Shown piece by piece: positions 25,374 through 32,819 of a stretch of DNA of 64,000 nucleotides. The stretch spans positions 1,984,001-2,048,000 of the forward strand of contig OW818693.1 of NCBI GenBank assembly GCA_942493335.1, written 5' to 3'. Source of the stretch: JAEWSN01 sp942493335. Its GTDB lineage: Bacteria > Bacillota > Clostridia > DSM-8532. Numbering within the stretch: position 1 is the stretch's first letter; each line of letters begins with the position of its first letter. The notes beneath the pieces are model-generated. The model had not been told where the DNA came from. It worked only from the letters and a program-made list of their open reading frames with translations, and ran no database searches. A program made the position numbers and the translations under genes.

Positions 25374-26177
25374 ATGAAATTCAACACAAAACGGATTCTC
25401 GCCACGCTTCTCGCTGCAACCCTGCTCTTTTCCCTCGCCGGATGCGGTGGAAAAGCTGATACCTTTGCCAAAGTGAAAAAGGCAGGCAAGATCGTGGTCG
25501 GCACCAGTGCGGACTATGCCCCGTATGAATTCCACAAGATGATCGACGGCAAGGACACCATCGTCGGATTCGACATCGAGATTGCCAGGGAGATCGCCAA
25601 GGATCTCGGCGTGACCCTTGAAATCCAGGACATGGGCTTCGACGGATTGCTTGCCTCCCTCAATGCCGGCAAGATCGACTTCGTCATCTCAGGCATGACG
25701 CCCACGGATGACCGGAAAAAGGCCGTCGACTTCACGACCACCTATTATGTGGCCCAGCAGGCTGTTCTGGTCCGTGCCGAAGACAAGGATACCTACAAAA
25801 CCGCCGCGGACCTGAAGGAACATAGTGTCGGCGCCCAGCTCACAAGTATCCAGGAGGGGATTGTGAAGGAACAGCTGGCAGACGCGAAGCTCGTATCCCT
25901 CGGCAAGATTCCCGACATGGTCCTTGAACTGAAGAACAAGAAGGTGGACGCCATCGTGGTCGAACTTCCTGTCGCAAAGGGCTATGTCGCCAATAATCCC
26001 GACCTTGTGATCTCCGACATCACCGTGACGGATGAAACCGGTGGCGCCGCCATTGCGGTCACCAAGGACAATGCCGCACTGGTTGAAGCCATGAACAAGT
26101 CGCTGGACCGCATGATGAAGGATGGCACCATCGACCGGTTCGTCGCGGATGCCAATGTGCAGAACGAAACCAAGTAA
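25374..26177 (+). CDS. Polar amino-acid ABC transporter substrate-binding lipoprotein
   Basis: The start at 25374 follows AGGAGGAACC and gives 267 residues with a lipobox (FSLAGCGGK). The family-3 solute-binding fold is clear: KIVVGTSADYAPYEF, then IVGFDIEIAREIAKDLGV, DGLLASLNAGKIDFVISGMTPTDDRKKAVDFT and the hinge region VGAQLTSIQEGIV. These proteins bind polar amino acids outside the membrane and deliver them to the permease. It is the first gene of a three-gene operon; a terminator-like hairpin after it should make it more abundant than the permease. Confidence 0.93.
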   Translation: MKFNTKRILATLLAATLLFSLAGCGGKADTFAKVKKAGKIVVGTSADYAPYEFHKMIDGKDTIVGFDIEIAREIAKDLGVTLEIQDMGFDGLLASLNAGKIDFVISGMTPTDDRKKAVDFTTTYYVAQQAVLVRAEDKDTYKTAADLKEHSVGAQLTSIQEGIVKEQLADAKLVSLGKIPDMVLELKNKKVDAIVVELPVAKGYVANNPDLVISDITVTDETGGAAIAVTKDNAALVEAMNKSLDRMMKDGTIDRFVADANVQNETK

Positions 26178-26191
26178 TCGCACCGAAGCGG

Positions 26192-26222
26192 GCGGAAGGC
26201 GTACCCACGCCTTCCGCTTTTT
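26192..26222 (+). terminator. Hairpin with T-run between binding protein and permease
   Basis: An 11-bp stem GCGGAAGGCGT (26192-26202 with 26207-26217), loop ACCC and five Ts, 14 bases after the stop. Since the permease follows 110 bases later without an obvious promoter, it may be a partial terminator. Confidence 0.85.
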
Positions 26223-26332
26223 CCGTCTTTTCCGTGCTATAGACATATCCACAAAGGCCTGACCCCACCCGGGCAGGCCCACTTGCGCTCCCGGCATCCT
26301 GTACGGAACGCAACAGAGGGAGTTGAGTCCAC

Positions 26333-27004
26333 GTGAATTTTTCCTTTTTGCCCGAATACCTGCCCTATTTCCTCAACGGAGCTGTCAGTACGGTGGCGAT
26401 CGCTTTCTTCACCGTCATCCTGGGGGTGTGCATCGGCATTGTCATCGCGCTGATGCGTCTTGCCCGGAATCCGGTTCTGCGCTTCGTCTCCACCGCTTAT
26501 GTGGAAATCATCCGCGGCACGCCGGTCCTTGTGCAGATCCTCATTATCTTCTTTGGGTTTCCGTTCGACCTGCCGACCACGGTTGTCTTCGGAATGGACA
26601 TGTCCCGGTTCATTCCCGGCGTCATCGCTTTGTCCATCAACAGCGGCGCCTATGTGGCGGAGATCATCCGTGCGGGCATCCAGGCCATCGACAAGGGACA
26701 GACGGAAGCCGCGCGTTCGCTGGGGCTCACCAATGGTATGGCCATGCGCTGGATCATCCTGCCGCAAGCCATCCGCAACATTCTGCCCGCACTCGGCAAC
26801 GAATTCATTGTTGTCATCAAGGAATCTTCGGTGGTCATGATCATCGGCATCTCGGAACTCATGTTCAACACCAATGTCGTACGCGGTTCCTCCTATATCA
26901 CCATGGAACCCCTGTACGTGGCGGCCGCCATCTATTTCATCCTGACCTTCACGCTGTCGAAGGTGCTCGGTGTAGCGGAAAGGAGGATGAGGAGCAGTGA
27001 TTGA
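26333..27004 (+). CDS. Polar amino-acid ABC transporter permease
   Basis: The product has 223 residues from a GTG at 26333 with AGGGAG ten bases upstream. Five hydrophobic segments and the EAA loop GQTEAARSLGLTNGMAMRWIILPQAIRNILPALGNEF identify a HisM/GlnP-type permease. The gene ends by overlapping the ATPase start by eight bases, so the two are translationally coupled. Confidence 0.94.
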   Translation: MNFSFLPEYLPYFLNGAVSTVAIAFFTVILGVCIGIVIALMRLARNPVLRFVSTAYVEIIRGTPVLVQILIIFFGFPFDLPTTVVFGMDMSRFIPGVIALSINSGAYVAEIIRAGIQAIDKGQTEAARSLGLTNGMAMRWIILPQAIRNILPALGNEFIVVIKESSVVMIIGISELMFNTNVVRGSSYITMEPLYVAAAIYFILTFTLSKVLGVAERRMRSSD

Positions 27005-27719
27005 GACAAAAGACCTCCACAAGAAATTTGGAAAGCTTCACGTCCTGAAGGGCATCGACCTGAAAATCGAAAAAGGCGAAGTCGTCGTGGTCATCGGCCC
27101 GAGCGGCTCCGGCAAAAGCACGTTCCTGCGCTGTCTGAATCTGCTGGAACACCCGACCCACGGTGAAATCATCTTTGAGGATGTGAACATCACGAGCCGG
27201 CAGAACGACATCAACCAGCAGCGCCAGAAGATGGGGATGGTTTTCCAGCAGTTCAATCTGTTCCCGCATCTGACTGTGATGGGCAATCTCACGCTCGCGC
27301 CGATGAAGCTCAAAAAGCTCTCCCGGCAGGATGCCGAAGAAGTTGCGATGAAACTTCTCGAACGTGTCGGCTTGGCCGACAAGGCGTATGCCTTCCCCGC
27401 CCAGCTATCCGGCGGACAAAAGCAGCGAATCGCCATTGTCCGCGCCCTTGCCATGGAACCGGACGTCATGCTGTTCGACGAGCCCACCTCCGCGCTCGAT
27501 CCGGAAATGGTCGGAGAAGTGCTGGATGTCATGAAGAAACTGGCGGCCGAGGGCATGACCATGATTGTGGTGACGCACGAGATGGGTTTCGCCCGTGAAG
27601 TCGGAACCCGTATCCTGTTCATGGATGACGGCCTGGTTCTGGAGGATACAATACCCGAGCTCCTGTTCACGGAACCAAAAACCGAGCGTGCGAGGGAGTT
27701 TCTGGCGAAGGTGCTGTAG
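26997..27719 (+). CDS. Polar amino-acid ABC transporter ATP-binding protein
   Basis: The product has 240 residues from a GTG start inside the end of the permease gene. Walker A GPSGSGKST, Q-loop in MVFQQFNLFPHLT, signature LSGGQKQR, Walker B VMLFDEPTSALDPE and switch VTHEMGFA are all intact. The MVFQQFNLFPHLTVMGN region is typical of GlnQ/HisP. It energises uptake by the permease at 26333. Confidence 0.95.
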   Translation: MIETKDLHKKFGKLHVLKGIDLKIEKGEVVVVIGPSGSGKSTFLRCLNLLEHPTHGEIIFEDVNITSRQNDINQQRQKMGMVFQQFNLFPHLTVMGNLTLAPMKLKKLSRQDAEEVAMKLLERVGLADKAYAFPAQLSGGQKQRIAIVRALAMEPDVMLFDEPTSALDPEMVGEVLDVMKKLAAEGMTMIVVTHEMGFAREVGTRILFMDDGLVLEDTIPELLFTEPKTERAREFLAKVL

Positions 27720-27755
27720 CAAGACATTCTTCCGGAAGATGGCGTATGTTGAGGA

Positions 27756-27846
27756 ATGATTCTAGTGCATAAAACGCGCTGTGCGTGTTTTTCTGCAGAT
27801 ATCCTTCATAAGAACCCGCAAAAGCGCGTTCTTGCACCAGAATCAT
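27756..27846. repeat. 91-bp imperfect palindrome (long intergenic hairpin)
   Basis: The outer arms ATGATTCTAGTGCA (27756-27769) and TGCACCAGAATCAT (27833-27846) pair with one mismatch. The pairing continues inward through AACGCGCT/AGCGCGTT and, less perfectly, TGCGTGTTTTT/AAGAACCCGCA, giving about 36-base arms around a short loop. It lies between the ABC operon and the metallopeptidase gene. It may be a terminator or a dispersed palindromic element. Confidence 0.75.
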
Positions 27847-27878
27847 GAATCACACGTCAACCCCTTTGGGAGGGTCCC

Positions 27879-28922
27879 ATGGCAATGAGAAAGAAGCGCG
27901 GAATTGCGAAACGCCTCCTGCTTTCAGTGGCAGGACTGGTTTTCGTGTTTTTGCTTGCCTGCATCGCCGACAATCGCATTCTTGCGGCACGGTACAACCG
28001 CCTGGATACGCGCGCGGAAACCCTTTCGCCGGAGGAAGCCAAGACCGCCGGTGAAGTGCTCGGGTATCTCGCCGGCAACGGAGATGCCCTTTTCGAGGGT
28101 TTTGGTGGCAGTTCCGATCTGATTCTTTTCAACAACCGGTATTCGTTTCTGCTCAGCGAAGAAGAAGTGCCCGACGGATGGCTCCCCGCGCCTGACAGTT
28201 CGGTCTCCGGGAAACGGGTTTACCGTAAGGCCATCGCAAATCCGCAGGCATTTGCCGTTCAGGTTGGAAACGAATATGTAGGAAGCATGGGGACGCTGGA
28301 TACCTTCAACCAGTCCATGGTAAATGAACTGCCATTTTTCATCCCTCCGCAGATCCTGATCAGCGACACCGCGCATTATCGGGGCCTCGTCCTGCATGAA
28401 ATGCTCCATGCCCGGCAGGCGAATCTCAATCCCCAACGGTTCCGCCAGGCTGAAAGGCTGCATGACATCTGTTCAGCGCATTATCCGGACAAGGCCTTCA
28501 ATGAACGAATCGTGCAGGAGGCCGCTCAGCTTGAAAAGGCCATCGGCGCCTCATCCCGGGAGGAGACCTTGGCCTTCGCCAAGCATTTTCTCACGCTGCG
28601 CAGCCAACGGCGCGACGAATCCGGCATGAAGGAGGAAGAAATCCGGGATGAAGCGGAATTCGAGTGGCTCGAGGGTCTGGCACGGTATGTGGAGTACAAG
28701 ACCTCGCGGGATTCCAGGAGCCTCGTGGCAAGGAATCTTGGCGATGTTGATCAGAAGGTGCGTGTCCTTGCGGACGATCGTTATTATACGCTCGGTATGG
28801 CGCAAGCCCTTGTTCTGGACATTTTGAAACCCGACTGGAAACAGGCGGCCTTCTCGGATGTCTTTACCCTGGAATCCGCCATGGTGGACGTTTGCCGACA
28901 GGAATCATTGCCCCGGGAATGA
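27879..28922 (+). CDS. Membrane-anchored putative zinc metallopeptidase (HEMLH)
   Basis: The product has 347 residues. GGGAGG lies five bases before the first ATG and eleven before the second (27885). A basic start and hydrophobic segment (12-29, ending LLACIA) act as anchor or lipoprotein signal. The zinc motif HEMLH at residues 173-177 (LVLHEMLHARQ) has the HExxH layout, and a downstream helix with EFEWLEGLARYVEY may give the third ligand Glu, as in gluzincins. I do not recognise the family beyond that. It is flanked by the amino-acid transporter operon and a small Cys-rich gene. Confidence 0.7.
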   Translation: MAMRKKRGIAKRLLLSVAGLVFVFLLACIADNRILAARYNRLDTRAETLSPEEAKTAGEVLGYLAGNGDALFEGFGGSSDLILFNNRYSFLLSEEEVPDGWLPAPDSSVSGKRVYRKAIANPQAFAVQVGNEYVGSMGTLDTFNQSMVNELPFFIPPQILISDTAHYRGLVLHEMLHARQANLNPQRFRQAERLHDICSAHYPDKAFNERIVQEAAQLEKAIGASSREETLAFAKHFLTLRSQRRDESGMKEEEIRDEAEFEWLEGLARYVEYKTSRDSRSLVARNLGDVDQKVRVLADDRYYTLGMAQALVLDILKPDWKQAAFSDVFTLESAMVDVCRQESLPRE

Positions 28923-29024
28923 TCCTGAAGGGTGAATGCAACAAGACGAAAAGCACACGAACCCACAAATTCCTGCTGTCCCGCTGACTTCTCGAAAAAC
29001 ATTACAAGCCGGAGGAGATTCCCT

Positions 29025-29540
29025 ATGACGGAAAAGGTACAGACTTTGTTGCACTCGTTCCTGGATGATTTGCCCGAAAGCGACCGTGCGTTCTTCCGTG
29101 AACTTGCCGAACACGCCATCTCCCTCGGATATATGCCGAGGAAGACAAAGTCGAAGGATTTCGCTCTGGACTTTATGAAAAGCAAGGTCTCACGGACCCT
29201 CATGAAGATGGAGGTTCACGACAATGCGATACGACGGAACGGTCCCGGACTGCGCCTGAAGTTTTATGCGAGCGACTCGTATTCAACAATCTTCCGGAAC
29301 GGCGTGCAACGAGTCATCGAGGAATTCAACGGTCGATATGCCGGGTGTTATGGTTGCGGCCGCTGTAAAAACGGGCTTGAGGGTTATACCTTCACCTATC
29401 CGGATGGTCGCAAGGTGTTCCGATGCGGTGGGGAACTGCTTTCCATCCATCGATTCACAGAGGGTGATCTTGCCGAATTCAAACAGCTGATGTCCGCTCA
29501 GGATGCCTTCTTCATGAGCCAGTTTCCCTCAAGGGCGTAG
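29025..29540 (+). CDS. Small Cys-containing protein, unknown function
   Basis: The start at 29025 follows GGAGGAG and gives 171 residues. The N-terminal two thirds is helical and charged (LLHSFLDDLPESDRAFFRELAEHA). The C-terminus has CYGCGRCKNGLEG followed by FRCGGELL, four or five Cys that could hold a zinc or an Fe-S cluster, and the segment YTFTYPDGRKVFRCGG resembles a zinc-ribbon strand. It lies 102 bases after the metallopeptidase and ends 17 bases before a convergent AraC gene. I cannot name a family. Confidence 0.65.
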   Translation: MTEKVQTLLHSFLDDLPESDRAFFRELAEHAISLGYMPRKTKSKDFALDFMKSKVSRTLMKMEVHDNAIRRNGPGLRLKFYASDSYSTIFRNGVQRVIEEFNGRYAGCYGCGRCKNGLEGYTFTYPDGRKVFRCGGELLSIHRFTEGDLAEFKQLMSAQDAFFMSQFPSRA

Positions 29541-29557
29541 CGACAACAACCGGTCCA

Positions 29558-30397
29558 TCAGGACACCGGAATCCGGTTTGTTTTACGGTACTGGCCCGGA
29601 GTAAGTCCAAACCGCTTGCGAAACAGATGATAACAGTGGCTCAGATTCTCGAATCCGGCATCAAGGGCCAATTCTGCTATTCCCTCGTCACTATGGGCCA
29701 ATCGGTTCGCAAACCAGTTCAGGCGTGTTTCCTGCAACCAGGCAGTCGGCGTGAGTCCCAGACACCGTCGGAAGGCACGGGAAACGGAATCCGGATGCAG
29801 GCCGGACAGCCGTCGCAAGGCGGGCATTCCCTCCCTGAGAAAGGGCTGTCGTTGCATGCCCTGCAAAAGCCTGTTCATCCAGATCGGACACTCGTCCGCC
29901 TGCCGTCTCACCAGAAATCCGTCCACCACGACGCAGGCGATGAGAAGCCTGAGCGCACAGCGGAACCGCTCCCTGTCCCCTGCTGGAATGGCGGTCAGAC
30001 TCTCCATCCGGTGGCGCAGGGATTGTGCCAGGTAAGGATCCGGGATGGAAATCGGTGAAATGGAAGCTCCCAACAGACCTGTAAAAGAGACAGCCTCTCC
30101 GAGATAGGCTATCAGATCCTGCATGACCGCCTGTGAAAAAGCAAGGTTCATAAACCGGCAAGGGCCCTCGTCTGCCGATGCAAGACTGTGACAGTCAGCC
30201 GGCCGCGTGAGCATGAGTCCGTTTTTGGGTATCACCTTCACAAGGCCGTTCACTTCAACCCGCAGTCTTCCCTCGACAACGAGCTCGATCTCATAGAAGT
30301 CGTGCGTATGCGGATCCGCCTTTCCTTCAGCGGTAGCCAGATGGAAGTGCGCTTCCTCTCCGGGATGGCAATAGTCACTCAGGCACAATTTATCCAT
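29558..30397 (-). CDS. AraC-family regulator with cupin sensor domain
   Basis: The start at 30397 has AGGTG nine bases upstream (279 residues). The N-terminal cupin-like region (HTHDFYEIELVVEGRLRVEVNG, then LMLTRPADCHSL) is followed by a C-terminal AraC DNA-binding domain (MPALRRLSGLHPDSVSRAFRRCLGLTPTAWL and IAELALDAGFENLSHCYHLFRKRFGLTPGQYR). It is divergent from the URO-D-type gene at 30553 with a 155-base shared gap, so that gene is the likely target. Confidence 0.9.
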   Translation of the reverse strand: MDKLCLSDYCHPGEEAHFHLATAEGKADPHTHDFYEIELVVEGRLRVEVNGLVKVIPKNGLMLTRPADCHSLASADEGPCRFMNLAFSQAVMQDLIAYLGEAVSFTGLLGASISPISIPDPYLAQSLRHRMESLTAIPAGDRERFRCALRLLIACVVVDGFLVRRQADECPIWMNRLLQGMQRQPFLREGMPALRRLSGLHPDSVSRAFRRCLGLTPTAWLQETRLNWFANRLAHSDEGIAELALDAGFENLSHCYHLFRKRFGLTPGQYRKTNRIPVS

Positions 30398-30552
30398 TAG
30401 TTCTTCACCTGCCAAAACAGCATTTTTACGCCTTATTGAACCAATATGGCAAGCATAGCACAAAGTCATGCCCCTTGAGACAAGAAACATCGTCATGAAT
30501 GCCCTATAGTGGGAGGCAAATAACAAAAAGCCGATTCGACGGAGGGAACACC

Positions 30553-31689
30553 ATGCAAACCAAACGACCCACGGACCATGCGCAAGTGAATCTTTTGGAG
30601 TTGAACCGTGACATCATCCGCGGTCGTGCGGGAAAACAGGTGCTGTGGCAGCCCCGCATCCTCTGCTGGTACGAGGATCGCATGTTTTCAGGCGTCGGTC
30701 TGCCCGCTCCCTACACCGGCATGACATCACCGCAGATGTATCGCGCGCTCGGGTGCTCGAACCGCATCTACGAATACAACGGTTGTTTCCGAAAGATCGA
30801 CGATCCTGCGGTACACCATTCCAGCCGGAAGATCTCCGCGCTTGAGACGGAGCATATCATCGAAACACCGGTCGGAACAGTCCGAATGGTGCTGGTGGCG
30901 AATACCTCGAATTACGGCACATTCCCAAAAAAGTGGTGGATCACGGAAGAGGCGGACATGCGTGTCTTCATGTGGATGGAGGAACGTTGCTCCTGGATCT
31001 GGGATCAGGCGCATTACGACCGCACCTATGAGGAATGGGGCGATCTTGGTCTGCCGGCCGTCTTCCTTCCCCGGACGAACATCCAAAGCCTGTTTCTGGA
31101 TACGATGGGCGTGGAGGGCGGGATATACGCCCTATATGACTGGCCGGAGCTGGTGGAGGAATACTTCCGCATTCTGGATGACAGCCATCGGCGGCTGATT
31201 GATGTGGTGAACGCATCCCCCATTGAATACATCAATTTCGGCGACAACCTCCATGGAGGAATCCTGCCGCCCGATCTCTTCAAGAAATACCTGCTTCCCG
31301 CCTATATCAGCCGGAACGAACAGCTTCATCGTGCCGGAAAGTTCACCTTTTCCCACTGGGATGGCGATGTGAAGCCACTTCTGCCATTTGCGAAGGAATG
31401 CGGGCTCGATGGAATCGAGGCCATCACCCCGAAACCGCAGGGGGACGTGACCCTCGAGGAAATGAAGGCAGCGTTGGGCGACAAGGTGTATCTCATCGAC
31501 GGCATCGCGGCGATCCTGTTCGACGACAGCTGGCCCGTAAGCATGCTTGTGGAACAGACCCAGCAGCTGTTGGAACTGTTTGCGGGGAAACTCATTCTCG
31601 GCATATCGGACGAGATGTCCTCCACTGGCAATATCGAGCGCGTGAAACTGGTCGGACGCATCGTGGACGACTGGAACGCCACGCATTGA
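30553..31689 (+). CDS. Uroporphyrinogen-decarboxylase-family (MtaA/CmuA-like) protein
   Basis: The start at 30553 follows GGAGGG and gives 378 residues. The TIM-barrel follows the URO-D superfamily: VEEYFRILDDSHRRLIDVVNASPIEYINFGDNLHGGILPPDLFKKYLLP and HWDGDVKPLLPFAKECGLDGIEAITP and LILGISDEM. It lacks the N-terminal arginine cluster of true heme-pathway HemE. Many such proteins in anaerobes transfer methyl groups to or from corrinoid proteins (MtaA, CmuA, MtvB types). No corrinoid protein gene is adjacent; the closest B12-binding protein is at 3981. The AraC gene divergent from it is the probable regulator. The substrate is unknown. Confidence 0.85.
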   Translation: MQTKRPTDHAQVNLLELNRDIIRGRAGKQVLWQPRILCWYEDRMFSGVGLPAPYTGMTSPQMYRALGCSNRIYEYNGCFRKIDDPAVHHSSRKISALETEHIIETPVGTVRMVLVANTSNYGTFPKKWWITEEADMRVFMWMEERCSWIWDQAHYDRTYEEWGDLGLPAVFLPRTNIQSLFLDTMGVEGGIYALYDWPELVEEYFRILDDSHRRLIDVVNASPIEYINFGDNLHGGILPPDLFKKYLLPAYISRNEQLHRAGKFTFSHWDGDVKPLLPFAKECGLDGIEAITPKPQGDVTLEEMKAALGDKVYLIDGIAAILFDDSWPVSMLVEQTQQLLELFAGKLILGISDEMSSTGNIERVKLVGRIVDDWNATH

Positions 31690-31701
31690 TCTCCAGGCGT
31701 T

Positions 31702-32709
31702 TCAGGCCATCGTCTCCAGCATTTTCAGGGTGACTCCGTATTTCAATACTTCTCCACGGGCCAGCCGGTCATATTCATCAACCATCCATTCGCCCATCCT
31801 GATGACTTCAAGCCCGCTGCTTCCGGCGATATGCGGTGTCAGGAAAACGTTCGGCAAACCAAAGAGCGGATTCTCCGGCAGCATCGGTTCAGGATATGTC
31901 ACATCCATGACGGCGGTCCGGGTTGGGACCATTCGCAGGGCTTCCGCAAGATCCGATTCGACCACCTGGGCACCGCGACCCGTGTTGATGAAGGTTGCAT
32001 TCGGCAGCATGGCGTTGAAATGCGGCGCATGCAGGATACCGACGGTGGCGGGCAGATTGGCGAGATGATTGGAAATGGTCTGGCATGTCGAGAAGACCTC
32101 ATCCAGATCCGTTTTCCGCACATGCAGGGCTTCCGCTTTTTCATCAGAAAGGAACGGGTCGAAAGCGAGCACCTCGAAACGGTATGGTTCCAGCAGCTCC
32201 GCCAGCATCGTGCCGATCGCCCCAATGCCGAGCAATCCCACCTTCACACGATAATTGCCCGGGAAAGAACCGGAGAAGGCTCCGGCTTCATTCCGATCCG
32301 TCTTGCAGAGGCTCATGCCTTGATAGAAGCCTTTGTTCGCCAGGAGGATCTGTGCCAGTGCATACTGGGAAACCGGCACACCGTTGGCCACCCAGGCGGA
32401 TGCCACTTGAATCCCCCTGTTCAGAAACGGACGGGCGAACCCCTGCACGGTCCCGGCTCCATACAGGACCGCCTTCAGATTCGGCATGGCCGATGCAATT
32501 TCATCTTCCGTGAATTCCGGCATTCCCCATGTGGAAAAGGCGATCTCCGCCGCCTTCAGGCTGGGCGCGATTTCAGGTGCGGTGAAGTTGTGCCGGCCGA
32601 TGACGGTTGAAAACAGCTCCGTTCTTTCGGCAATCCTCTTTTTCAGGTCTTCGGGATACACCCGGTCGATGTTTGCGCACGGAAGATCATTTAGAAATAC
32701 GGTCTTCAT
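31702..32709 (-). CDS. D-2-hydroxyacid dehydrogenase family protein
   Basis: The start at 32709 has GGGGAG about eight bases upstream (335 residues). The frame stays open upstream to 32913 through an in-frame 18-bp repeat, so a longer form with an ATG at 32838 is possible. The NAD-binding motif is VGLLGIGAIGTMLAELL; the catalytic set is Arg in the FINTGRGAQVVE region, Glu in VTYPEPMLPENPL and His in LTPHIAGSS. These enzymes interconvert 2-keto and D-2-hydroxy acids with NAD(P)H. It is the last gene of the minus-strand oxidoreductase block that starts at 37238. Confidence 0.9.
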   Translation of the reverse strand: MKTVFLNDLPCANIDRVYPEDLKKRIAERTELFSTVIGRHNFTAPEIAPSLKAAEIAFSTWGMPEFTEDEIASAMPNLKAVLYGAGTVQGFARPFLNRGIQVASAWVANGVPVSQYALAQILLANKGFYQGMSLCKTDRNEAGAFSGSFPGNYRVKVGLLGIGAIGTMLAELLEPYRFEVLAFDPFLSDEKAEALHVRKTDLDEVFSTCQTISNHLANLPATVGILHAPHFNAMLPNATFINTGRGAQVVESDLAEALRMVPTRTAVMDVTYPEPMLPENPLFGLPNVFLTPHIAGSSGLEVIRMGEWMVDEYDRLARGEVLKYGVTLKMLETMA

Positions 32710-32729
32710 CCTGTCGCTCCCCCTCATAC

Positions 32730-32819
32730 GGTCAATCCGCTTCATAGGTTCAGTCCTTGTCATCGGGTCAATCCACCCTATGGAGTCAATCCACCCAATC
32801 GGATCAATCGGTCCCGAAT
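32730..32819. repeat. 18-bp tandem repeat, five copies, at a gene junction
   Basis: Five degenerate units of consensus GGTCAATCCACCCTATGG start at 32730, 32748, 32766, 32784 and 32802. They fill the junction between the flavoprotein stop codon (32804) and the dehydrogenase start (32709). Read in the dehydrogenase frame they encode six-residue units such as SIGWID. Confidence 0.88.

Noticed and set aside
27756..27846. Integron attC site
   Set aside because: The long palindrome lacks the GTTRRRY/RYYYAAC core boxes and there is no integrase or cassette series.
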